9,429 nt of DNA from an uncultured Erysipelotrichaceae bacterium (GTDB taxonomy: Bacteria > Bacillota_I > Bacilli_A > Erysipelotrichales > Erysipelotrichaceae). Position 1 is the stretch's first letter; each line of letters begins with the position of its first letter. The translations under genes and the position numbers were made by a program. The notes under the pieces were generated by a model. The model did no database searches. It was not told where the DNA came from and was given only the letters and a program-made list of their open reading frames with translations. This document shows, piece by piece, positions 1 through 6,409 of the stretch. Location: NCBI GenBank assembly GCA_946621045.1, contig CAMOOA010000041.1:1-9429 (forward strand), in the 5' to 3' direction.

Positions 1-21
1 TTTTTCAATCTGCAGTCTGAA

Positions 22-597
22 TCAGAAATCCCGTTCCATGTGATGACGGATGATGACACGGATGATATCCGCCGCAAGCTGAATATCATCATTGCATACC
101 ACATAGCGGTACTGACCGGTCATCTCCAGTTCCTTGCTGGCTTTTGCCAGGCGCTGCTGGACGATCTCCTCCGCTTCGGTGCGGCGTCCGCGGATCCGTT
201 TTTCCAGTTCCTTCAGGGACGGCGGTACAATGAAAATGGTCAGCGCATCAGGCACTTTTTCCTTTACCTGCCTGCATCCTTCCACTTCGATCTCAAGCAG
301 CGCATTCTTTCCTTCGCTGCGCAGGCGCTCTATTTCAGAAAGCGGGGTTCCGTAATAGTTGCCGACAAACTCCGTCCATTCCAGAAGTCCGCCTTCATCT
401 CTTGTCTTTTCAAACTGTTCACGCGTCACATAGTAGTAGTTGACACCTTCCTGTTCGCCTTCCCGCTTTTCACGGGTCGTCATGGAAACAGAATAGGAAA
501 GATTCAGTTCGGAATCCTTCATCACTTCCTTGATTACCGTTCCCTTACCGACTCCGGAAGGTCCGCTGATGACAATAAGCAGCCCATTTTTCTTCAT
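22..597 (-). CDS. gmk: Guanylate kinase
   Basis: Cytoplasmic GMP kinase: transfers phosphate from ATP to GMP to give GDP, an essential step in guanine nucleotide synthesis and (p)ppGpp balance. The 191-residue product shows the P-loop GPSGVGKGT at residues 12-20, the GMP-binding segment SMTTREKREGE at about 38-48, the NYYGT motif at about 80-84 and LLEIEVEG at about 100-107. All of these sit in the order and spacing of the family. Length is slightly short but complete. The ATG is preceded by AAGGAG (609-614) at an 11-nt spacing, which supports the start. It is divergent from rqcH across an 80-nt gap. In many Firmicutes gmk is followed by rpoZ and coaBC; only 21 bases remain to the window edge, so this cannot be checked here. 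Confidence 0.97.
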   Translation of the reverse strand: MKKNGLLIVISGPSGVGKGTVIKEVMKDSELNLSYSVSMTTREKREGEQEGVNYYYVTREQFEKTRDEGGLLEWTEFVGNYYGTPLSEIERLRSEGKNALLEIEVEGCRQVKEKVPDALTIFIVPPSLKELEKRIRGRRTEAEEIVQQRLAKASKELEMTGQYRYVVCNDDIQLAADIIRVIIRHHMERDF

Positions 598-608
598 GTT
601 CTCTCGGT

Positions 609-614
609 CTCCTT
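609..614 (-). promoter_or_regulatory. Ribosome binding site of gmk
   Basis: Reads AAGGAG on the minus strand, with 11 nt to the gmk ATG at 597. It is a normal Shine-Dalgarno sequence and contrasts with the divergent gene rqcH, which has none. Confidence 0.75.
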
Positions 615-661
615 ATGGCTCTACGTTACCGCAAACCTTTCCGTTCCGTCAATGAAACATC

Positions 662-670
662 TGCTATAAT
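662..670 (+). promoter_or_regulatory. Extended -10 promoter of rqcH, predicting a leaderless mRNA
   Basis: Reads TGCTATAAT: a perfect TATAAT (665-670) with the upstream TGn of an extended -10 element. No good -35 hexamer is found at 16-18 nt, which fits extended -10 promoters. The element ends 7 nt before the ATG of rqcH at 678, so transcription would start at about 676-678, at or within two bases of the start codon. No Shine-Dalgarno sequence is present in the 30 bases before the ATG. The start site is inferred from spacing rules. Confidence 0.65.
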
Positions 671-677
671 TTTTCAT

Positions 678-2321
678 ATGCCTCTGGACGGAATTCTTCT
701 GCACAAACTGATGCCGGAAATCGAAGCTTCCCTTCCTTCCCGCATTCAGAAAATCTATCAGATCGCACCCTATGAGGTGCTCTTTCAGCTTCACGGCGCG
801 CAGGGAAAACAACAGCTTCTGATCTCCTGCCATACCCGGTACAACCGGATCCTGTTTACGAAGCGCAGCTATCCGACACCGAGTGAACCGGGAAACTTTG
901 TGATGCTGCTGAGGAAGTATCTTGAAGGCGGCATGCTTGTCCGCGCCGCACAGGCCGGGCTTGACCGCTGGTGCACGCTGGAGATCCGCCGCCGCAATGA
1001 GCTCGGCGATCCGGAGACCGTACAGCTCGTCGCAGAACTGATGGGCAACTATGCAAATCTTCTGCTTGTACGTGACGGTACAATCATCGATGCGATGAAA
1101 CGCATCCCGCCCTTTGAAAACAACAAACGGATGATTCTTCCCAATGCCCCCTTCCGGCCGATTCCTCCCCAGAACAAAAAGGATCCGTTTACCGAACAGA
1201 CCATTGATCCTTCAAAAACACTCACACAGCAGTTTTCCGGGTTTTCCCCGTTTCTTTCGTCCGAGATCGAGTACCGGATGTCCCGCGGACAGTCCTTTCC
1301 TTCAATCATGCAGGAAATCGAGGCATCCCGCTCCCTGTATGTTTCCTCCCGCAGCGGCGAGGCGGTGTTTCACTGCATCGAGCTTCATACCGACACCAGA
1401 TGCCGCACCTATCCCCTGTTTGAGGGATTTGACATCCTGTATTACCACCGCGAGGAAAAAGAGCGCATCAAGGAGATTTCCGGCGATGTGTACCATACCG
1501 TGCGCCGGGAACTGAAACACCAGAAACAGAAGCTCCCGCGGCTTCTGAAAGAATACGACGAAGCACTCGACTGTGACCGCTGGAAACAGTACGGCGACCT
1601 TCTGTATATTCACCAGGTCGGCGATACCCGCGGCACTACCGAAATTCAGCTGGAGGACTATGAGACCGGCAATCCGGTCACCGTTCCGCTGGATCCGAAA
1701 CTGGACGGTACGCGAAATGCCCAGCGCTGTTACAGCCGGTATCAGAAATACCGCAAGGGTCAGGTTTACCTGAAGGAACAGATCCGGATCTGCGAAGCGG
1801 AGATCACCTATTTTGAGGGACTTCTCGAACAGCTGGAACAGGCTGATTTCAGCGTTGCGGAAGGAATCCGGGACGAGCTTGTAAAAGGCGGCTACCTTTC
1901 CGAACAGACCGGCAGAAAACGGAAGCGCAGAAAGCAGCAGGAAAGCCCGGTTCCCTTTGAAGCGGAATTCAACGGCATCCGGATCAGCTACGGAAGAAAC
2001 AACCTTCAGAATGAAGCACTTACCTTCTGCCGTGCCCGGAAAACCGATTTCTGGTTTCATGCGAAGGACTATCACGGTTCCCATGTCGTCGTGCACGACC
2101 CTGCCCCTTCCGAAGAGGTCATCCGGTTTGCGGCAAACCTCGCGGCGTATTATTCCAAGGGCCGCGATTCCTCAAGCGTGCCGGTCAATTACTGCCCCGT
2201 ATCACACCTGAAAAAAATCCCCGGCGCAAAACCGGGGATGGTACAGCTTGGAAGCTATCATACGATCTATATCGATCCGGATGCGGATGTTCTCCGCGCC
2301 GGCGGAATCGCCGTGGATTAA
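678..2321 (+). CDS. rqcH: Rqc2/RqcH family (NFACT) ribosome quality-control protein, also annotated as fibronectin-binding protein
   Basis: Binds the peptidyl-tRNA-obstructed 50S subunit after ribosome splitting and recruits tRNA-Ala to add C-terminal alanine tails that mark the stalled peptide for degradation (known for Bacillus subtilis RqcH). The 547-residue product has an NFACT-N domain (about 1-200) with the conserved Asp96-Arg97 pair, matching the D97/R98 needed in B. subtilis, and ELMG at 120-123. A central charged helical, coiled-coil region follows (about 260-420), then a C-terminal NFACT-R domain with DFWFHAK (457-463), GSHVVV (467-472) and KKIPGAKPG. I chose ATG 678 because MPLDGILLHKLMPEI matches the family N-terminus; the in-frame ATG at 615 would place TATAAT inside the gene. 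Its stop codon shares TTAA with the convergent ParB-like gene. The 3' part carries a minus-strand terminator at 2211-2239. Confidence 0.95.
   Translation: MPLDGILLHKLMPEIEASLPSRIQKIYQIAPYEVLFQLHGAQGKQQLLISCHTRYNRILFTKRSYPTPSEPGNFVMLLRKYLEGGMLVRAAQAGLDRWCTLEIRRRNELGDPETVQLVAELMGNYANLLLVRDGTIIDAMKRIPPFENNKRMILPNAPFRPIPPQNKKDPFTEQTIDPSKTLTQQFSGFSPFLSSEIEYRMSRGQSFPSIMQEIEASRSLYVSSRSGEAVFHCIELHTDTRCRTYPLFEGFDILYYHREEKERIKEISGDVYHTVRRELKHQKQKLPRLLKEYDEALDCDRWKQYGDLLYIHQVGDTRGTTEIQLEDYETGNPVTVPLDPKLDGTRNAQRCYSRYQKYRKGQVYLKEQIRICEAEITYFEGLLEQLEQADFSVAEGIRDELVKGGYLSEQTGRKRKRRKQQESPVPFEAEFNGIRISYGRNNLQNEALTFCRARKTDFWFHAKDYHGSHVVVHDPAPSEEVIRFAANLAAYYSKGRDSSSVPVNYCPVSHLKKIPGAKPGMVQLGSYHTIYIDPDADVLRAGGIAVD
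2211..2239 (-). terminator. Intrinsic terminator of the minus-strand wall-hydrolase/ParB-like unit, inside rqcH
   Basis: On the minus strand a perfect 8-bp stem ATCCCCGG / CCGGGGAT (2232-2239 and 2217-2224) with a 7-nt loop is followed directly by a run of seven T (2217-2211). It lies 79 nt beyond the stop codon of the ParB-like gene and inside the coding sequence of rqcH on the other strand. Read as plus-strand RNA the hairpin is followed by GGTACAG with no U tract, so it should act in one direction only. Confidence 0.8.
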
Positions 2322-2590
2322 TGGTGATTCTTGGGACCCCAGAAGGCACAGCCTGCTTTGGAATAGTCCCCTTTGATAAATACCGGAACCCGGTCGATAC
2401 CGGGTTTTTCATTGCGCAGAAGCCGGCATGCGGTCAGGCGTTTTCTGCCGTCGGCACACACATAGCGTTCGCCGTTCCGGTAAACATGGACCGGTATCGC
2501 GATGCCGCGGATGCGGATCGATTCAAGGAGATCGCCGGGATCTTCCTCCTCAAAGTCAATCAGATCCAGACTGACCGTCGTGTTGATCAT
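2318..2590 (-). CDS. Small ParB-like N-terminal domain protein
   Basis: A 90-residue product that looks like a solitary ParB/Srx-type domain. The segment LLESIRIRGIAIPVHVY (about 21-37) followed by GERYVCADGRKRLTACRLL (40-58) follows the ParB pattern of a helix, a strand and the G-(h/e)RRl.A box. There is no helix-turn-helix or dimerisation domain, so it is far shorter than a chromosome-partition ParB. The reading frame extends upstream to an ATG at 2638, but the ATG at 2590 has GGAG (2600-2603) nine nt upstream, so I use it. The gene then overlaps the end of the glucosaminidase gene by 35 nt, suggesting translational coupling. The tail reads GPKNHH and its stop overlaps that of rqcH. Its function is not known to me; DNA or nucleotide binding is possible by family only. 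Confidence 0.75.
   Translation of the reverse strand: MINTTVSLDLIDFEEEDPGDLLESIRIRGIAIPVHVYRNGERYVCADGRKRLTACRLLRNEKPGIDRVPVFIKGDYSKAGCAFWGPKNHH
2387..2409 (+). terminator. Intrinsic terminator of rqcH, inside the ParB-like gene
   Basis: Plus-strand hairpin AACCCGGT-CGAT-ACCGGGTT (2387-2406) with a perfect 8-bp stem and a 4-nt loop, running into TTTTT (2405-2409). It lies 65 nt after the rqcH stop codon and entirely within the coding sequence of the convergent ParB-like gene. On the minus strand the same repeat is followed by CCGG, not by T, so it should not stop that gene's own transcript. Confidence 0.8.
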
Positions 2591-5510
2591 CGCCGCTTTC
2601 TCCGTTCTGTTCGCTTTCCGCTTTTTTGATCTCATCAAGGCGGATCATTTCGGTGTTCAGAATCTCCAGCGCCTGCGTCACTTCAAGGTTCTGGCTGTCG
2701 ATCTTATACTGTTCCTTCTTCACCTCATGGCGTTCCGTATGTTTTTTACGGCGCCGCTTGCCGAGAAAATACATTGCCGTAAATACGATCACCACAAGGA
2801 GAAGCGCGCCGAGCGCCGCATTGGCGATGATACCGCGGATATCCGCACTGTTGGATTCCTGTGTCAGGGTTTCCACCGGATCTTCCCCCATGTACTGGTT
2901 GCTGGTGCTCATGCGCATCAGAAGGAATTCACCGGTGCCCTCGGTCATGAAGGAGATGGTATTCGTGGTCTGGCGTGTATAGCACTGGACAACATCGCCG
3001 TTTTCCGTATAGTTCAGCACAAGGAAGACATCGCCTCCCGCGGAATTGGCAGGACGCGTCACCGTGCAGAGCAGAGGTCCCTTCATCGGAGTCACTTCCA
3101 TGTTTTTGGCAAGGGAAATCGTAAAGGACTCCAGAACGGTCTGTCCGAGGTAATCCGCATATTTTGTCATCGCTTCCTCCGCATCTTTGGAGATACCCTT
3201 TTCAATCGAGATCCGGTAGGTATCCTCATCTGCCTCATTGCGTTCAAGCTGGCCTTCCTCGAGCGGAATGGAAACGGAAAGACCGGAAACGGCAAGGCCG
3301 TACGGATTGTCCGCCACCACATAGTTGATCTTGTCACGGTAAGCGCCGCGCAGGATCGTATCGAATGCCCGCAGGTCCGGCTGTGTAAGGTACGGCTGAA
3401 CCGTCGCATCCATTTCCTTTTTCACTTCCAGGATCTGGTTGACCTGATCATCGGTATACTTTGTCCGTCCGGCATAGTAACCGATCATGCCGAGGATCTT
3501 GTCCTTGATCTTTGCGCGCTGAACATCCTTCTCCTCACTGACACTGATGGTGAAGGACTCCTGTTTGCCGTCGGATTCGACCAGAACATCCTGATCTCCG
3601 GCGACAGACATGTCATAGCCGCTGACATTGCTTGTCGTAAGCTGTCTGACCGCTTCCGTGCCGTCTTCATAGCGAACGAGCACCTGTCCGTTCCGAAGAT
3701 CGATACGGTCATTCAGCTCATACTCCGTCCTGGGAAGCGATGCAAACTCCATTGAGACGACATTCCGGTACTGCGCCGTGTACTCAATGTCCTCTTCCAC
3801 GTTCTGCAGATCCATATCAAAGCCGCTGAAGGAGATATCCTTTCCGCGGGGTTCGCTGATCACCGCATCCGAGCCGACCGGCAGTTCATAATGAACCGTC
3901 TCTTCGCCGCCCGCAAATGCCCCGTCTCCGGCCTGAAATTTGACTTCCGCATATTCCGGAGTTTCCTGCCGTTTTCCGATCAGAAGCTGAACTGCGTCCG
4001 CTTTGATATAGGCACGGTCATTTTTCCAGCTGTAGTAATAAGACAGGTCGACGGATCCGTCATCATCAAGCGTTGCATCGCTCTGAATCTCATACCAGGT
4101 GCCGTCGTCATTTTCAATCTCATCGAGAATCACAAATGCCATATCCGGCATCTCGCCGGTCGTATAAATCGGCGATGACGTATTCGGTTCCCGGTATACG
4201 ATCGCTTCATTTTCCACGGTGCGGATACCGATCTGCACGGAATCTCCGTCTCCGGTTCCCATCGTTTCATCCAGATTCCGGTATGCGGATGCCATCTTTT
4301 CTCCCCAGTAGGGATCCGAGCTGTAGCGCACATTCATGCCGGCCGCAAGGTTGCCGAAGAAACCGCCGTTATACTGTTCCTTCATCGGACTCAGATAACT
4401 GCCGGAGAGATAATACTTCGCATGGGAAATCACGGAAGAGCGGATGTCATTGTATCTTCCGCGTTCCGCCTCTTCATTGTTGTCATAAGCCGCATGGGAG
4501 AACAGATTGTTTCGGGTATAGCTGAGCGAGCTTCGGCCGGAGCCGGATTCACTCTGTGAGACCGCCAGCATCATCAGCGCATTTGCGCCGAATTCATACT
4601 GCGCCTGCATGAAGATATTCTGCATGCCGTAGAGCTGCGACTGATTCAGAATGTCGCCGATGCCGTCCTTGTCGTTGTCATAATAGGTTGTCATCGGTCC
4701 GCTGACACCCATTGTCTCCTCAAAGTACTGCCGCAGCATTTCCTCCGTCACATGGGAAAGCGTGCGGTGCGAAACAAACTGATACCAGTCATACCACGGA
4801 TCTTCCGGATTGACGCTGCTGTCGCGGATGCCGTTGCGGTAGTCATCCAGCATCTCATACAGCTTGTCATCGGAATAGAAGTAATGCCCGTCATAGCTGT
4901 AATAGGCCTTGCCTTCTTCGAGGTATTCCGGTTTCGGTCCGAGATCGATGATATAGGCAAAATAATCGTCGTCCATCTCACCCTTGATCATGTGATACAG
5001 ATCACCGTCGCGGATGGTGAACATCGAAAGGTTCACGAAAATATTCTGAAGCGGGACAACCGTCACATCGCTGACTTTTGCCTGCGCAGTAACACCGCTG
5101 GAGGCAAAGGTCACATATTTTCCGCTGTCATCCGTATACAGATACGCCGCGTCGTCTCCGTAGCATCCGTTGATGGTTCCGGTCGTTCCGTCACTCGTGT
5201 TTGTATATTCAACTTCAAAATCACAGGCATCATTCACATGGAACAGCGCAAGCGCATATTCCGCTTCATACGTCTGTCCGTCCTTCACAATGCCGAGATT
5301 GACATAGGATTCCTTGATGTTGTTGTATTCATTTTTTGCCTGCTGAAAGGATTCATATGCGCCTTCCAGCACTTCCCGTGATTCAAAATCAACGAGATGA
5401 AAATAACCGTCCATCGGGACTTCTGCCGGTTCCAGTGCATGTATCGGAGCAAGAGCTGCGGGGAGCGCAAGCAAAAAGGCCGTCAGCCCTGCTGTAATCT
5501 TTTTAAACAT
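2556..5510 (-). CDS. Secreted, membrane-anchored endo-beta-N-acetylglucosaminidase (cell wall hydrolase) with SH3-like and Ig-like modules
   Basis: A 984-residue protein predicted to cut peptidoglycan glycan strands outside the cell. Residues 1-25 form a signal peptide (KK, hydrophobic core, likely cut near PIHA). About 26-265 is an unassigned N-terminal region. About 285-415 is a glucosaminidase-type domain with the catalytic-glutamate motif SQSESGSG (Glu321) followed by NNLFSHAAYD. About 424-512 resembles a bacterial SH3 domain, 520-583 an InlB-type beta repeat and 585-656 a bacterial Ig-like domain with the pattern YELN...VRYEDGTE...SGYD. About 660-885 is unassigned. A single transmembrane helix lies at about 893-917, followed by RRRKKH and a charged cytoplasmic tail of about 67 residues. 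A DNDKDGIGD loop (278-286) resembles a calcium-binding site. No Shine-Dalgarno precedes the ATG; a promoter ends 7 nt before it. The glucosaminidase call is strong, the substrate bond inferred. Confidence 0.85.
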   Translation of the reverse strand: MFKKITAGLTAFLLALPAALAPIHALEPAEVPMDGYFHLVDFESREVLEGAYESFQQAKNEYNNIKESYVNLGIVKDGQTYEAEYALALFHVNDACDFEVEYTNTSDGTTGTINGCYGDDAAYLYTDDSGKYVTFASSGVTAQAKVSDVTVVPLQNIFVNLSMFTIRDGDLYHMIKGEMDDDYFAYIIDLGPKPEYLEEGKAYYSYDGHYFYSDDKLYEMLDDYRNGIRDSSVNPEDPWYDWYQFVSHRTLSHVTEEMLRQYFEETMGVSGPMTTYYDNDKDGIGDILNQSQLYGMQNIFMQAQYEFGANALMMLAVSQSESGSGRSSLSYTRNNLFSHAAYDNNEEAERGRYNDIRSSVISHAKYYLSGSYLSPMKEQYNGGFFGNLAAGMNVRYSSDPYWGEKMASAYRNLDETMGTGDGDSVQIGIRTVENEAIVYREPNTSSPIYTTGEMPDMAFVILDEIENDDGTWYEIQSDATLDDDGSVDLSYYYSWKNDRAYIKADAVQLLIGKRQETPEYAEVKFQAGDGAFAGGEETVHYELPVGSDAVISEPRGKDISFSGFDMDLQNVEEDIEYTAQYRNVVSMEFASLPRTEYELNDRIDLRNGQVLVRYEDGTEAVRQLTTSNVSGYDMSVAGDQDVLVESDGKQESFTISVSEEKDVQRAKIKDKILGMIGYYAGRTKYTDDQVNQILEVKKEMDATVQPYLTQPDLRAFDTILRGAYRDKINYVVADNPYGLAVSGLSVSIPLEEGQLERNEADEDTYRISIEKGISKDAEEAMTKYADYLGQTVLESFTISLAKNMEVTPMKGPLLCTVTRPANSAGGDVFLVLNYTENGDVVQCYTRQTTNTISFMTEGTGEFLLMRMSTSNQYMGEDPVETLTQESNSADIRGIIANAALGALLLVVIVFTAMYFLGKRRRKKHTERHEVKKEQYKIDSQNLEVTQALEILNTEMIRLDEIKKAESEQNGESGDDQHDGQSGSD
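2600..2603 (-). promoter_or_regulatory. Ribosome binding site of the ParB-like gene
   Basis: Reads GGAG on the minus strand with a 9-nt gap to ATG 2590, within the end of the glucosaminidase gene. The upstream in-frame ATGs at 2638 and 2635 have no such sequence, so this site decides the start. Confidence 0.6.
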
Positions 5511-5517
5511 AATGAAT

Positions 5518-5545
5518 ATTTTACTATATTTTTAAGAACGTTCAA
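5518..5545 (-). promoter_or_regulatory. Promoter of the glucosaminidase gene, predicting a leaderless mRNA
   Basis: On the minus strand, -35 TTGAAC (5540-5545) and -10 TAAAAT (5518-5523) are separated by 16 nt. The -10 ends 7 nt before the ATG at 5510, so transcription should begin at about 5510-5511. The -35 box lies inside the last codons of the peptidase gene. An alternative -10, TATAGT (5523-5528), has no fitting -35. No Shine-Dalgarno sequence is present upstream of the ATG. Confidence 0.65.
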
Positions 5546-6407
5546 CGTACAGCAGCATCACTTTTATCCCCTTTGCATAGGTGGTCAGAAACTCATCGAC
5601 CGTGATGCGGTGGTGGTGCTTTCCGTAGACCGCATTGAAGACATAAATACTGCCGTCATGACGGACCCGGTAGGAACAGTAATGCGACCCGCGTTTCTGC
5701 GAATACAGCAGAATTCCGTTGATGCTGCGGTGCATTGCCTTCTGCACGGCGCGCCGTCCGATAACCGGTTTCACGGGAAGTCCGCGTCTGCGCAGATAAA
5801 AGAACAGCTTGAAAAAATTCTCGCCGAAGAACTCGCCGGAAGGATCCAGGCGGGAAAGTCCGCGGGCGGTTTCCTCCATCGTCTGTTCCTTTCCGTTGAG
5901 CTTCAGAATATTGTATGCGGCGATCCATCCGCATCCCTTGTCACGCGTGGAAAACCATCCGAACGGCAGGCCGGACATCTGTCCCTGATTGATCAGAAAA
6001 CCCTCCCGGTCAAAACAGCTGTCCGGGATCCGGTAACGCCACGGCTCCACTTCCCGCTTGTACACCGTGCCTTTCGGATAAAACAGATTCACCGGGAACA
6101 CCGCCTTCATCCGGGGATCGGCCGAATAAGCATAGAGCACGGAGGGATGAAGATTCCGTATTGCCTCATTGACCGTAACTGCAAAGGCATGATGAAGCAG
6201 CGTCTGATCGATCTCTTCGCTGTACTCCGATACGATCAGAACATCTCCCTGTCCGTCGGAAAAGAACGATGCCGTTCCGATCCGACGCTGGTCTTCAAGT
6301 ACCGCAAGTCCCCTTGCCGGTTCACGGCCGGAAAATATTAAAAGCTTCGCGGGCAGCTGCCGGGCGCGAAGCATCTCTTCGGATGTCAGATTCCGAAGCA
6401 GGATCAT
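5532..6407 (-). CDS. Putative papain-like/C39-like cysteine peptidase with an N-terminal acetyltransferase-like region
   Basis: A 291-residue protein without a signal peptide or membrane segment, so probably cytoplasmic. The C-terminal half (about 140-288) looks like a papain-fold peptidase: Cys159 in KGCGWIAAYNILKL at the start of a helix, His242 in GSHYCSYRV and Asn258 in YVFNAVYG, giving a plausible Cys-His-Asn triad. The N-terminal half (1-120), with GLAVLEDQRRIGTASFF and HHAFAVTVNEAIR, loosely resembles a GNAT fold; this is only an impression. The ATG lies 2 nt after the stop of the NUDIX gene, with GGAG (6418-6421) 10 nt upstream, so the two are likely translationally coupled. The glucosaminidase gene follows after 21 nt but has its own promoter. 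Substrate unknown; a transglutaminase-like or non-catalytic role is also possible. Confidence 0.6.
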   Translation of the reverse strand: MILLRNLTSEEMLRARQLPAKLLIFSGREPARGLAVLEDQRRIGTASFFSDGQGDVLIVSEYSEEIDQTLLHHAFAVTVNEAIRNLHPSVLYAYSADPRMKAVFPVNLFYPKGTVYKREVEPWRYRIPDSCFDREGFLINQGQMSGLPFGWFSTRDKGCGWIAAYNILKLNGKEQTMEETARGLSRLDPSGEFFGENFFKLFFYLRRRGLPVKPVIGRRAVQKAMHRSINGILLYSQKRGSHYCSYRVRHDGSIYVFNAVYGKHHHRITVDEFLTTYAKGIKVMLLYVERS

Positions 6408-6409
6408 GA

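Noticed and set aside
623..652. TTGACG-N18-TAACGT on the minus strand as a gmk promoter
   Set aside because: The -10 matches consensus at only three of six positions and would start RNA almost on the Shine-Dalgarno sequence; not strong enough to list.
40..669. Plus-strand reading frame of 209 codons opposite gmk
   Set aside because: It lies antisense to a textbook guanylate kinase, its product has no recognisable motif, and it has no ribosome site.
615..677. Upstream ATG as an alternative start of rqcH, adding 21 residues
   Set aside because: The extra residues do not match the family N-terminus, the strong TATAAT would fall inside the gene, and the nearby CTCCTT is the gmk ribosome site on the other strand.
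1302..2096. Minus-strand frame of 264 codons inside rqcH
   Set aside because: It is a shadow of the codon bias of rqcH, with no domain and no start signal.
2502..3755. Plus-strand frame of 417 codons opposite the glucosaminidase gene
   Set aside because: Its length comes from the codon bias of the true gene; the product is rich in His, Arg and Phe without any family motif, and it has no ribosome site.
5397..6341. Plus-strand frame of 314 codons opposite the peptidase gene
   Set aside because: Antisense shadow with no recognisable domain; the minus-strand frame has the operon junction and Shine-Dalgarno sequence.
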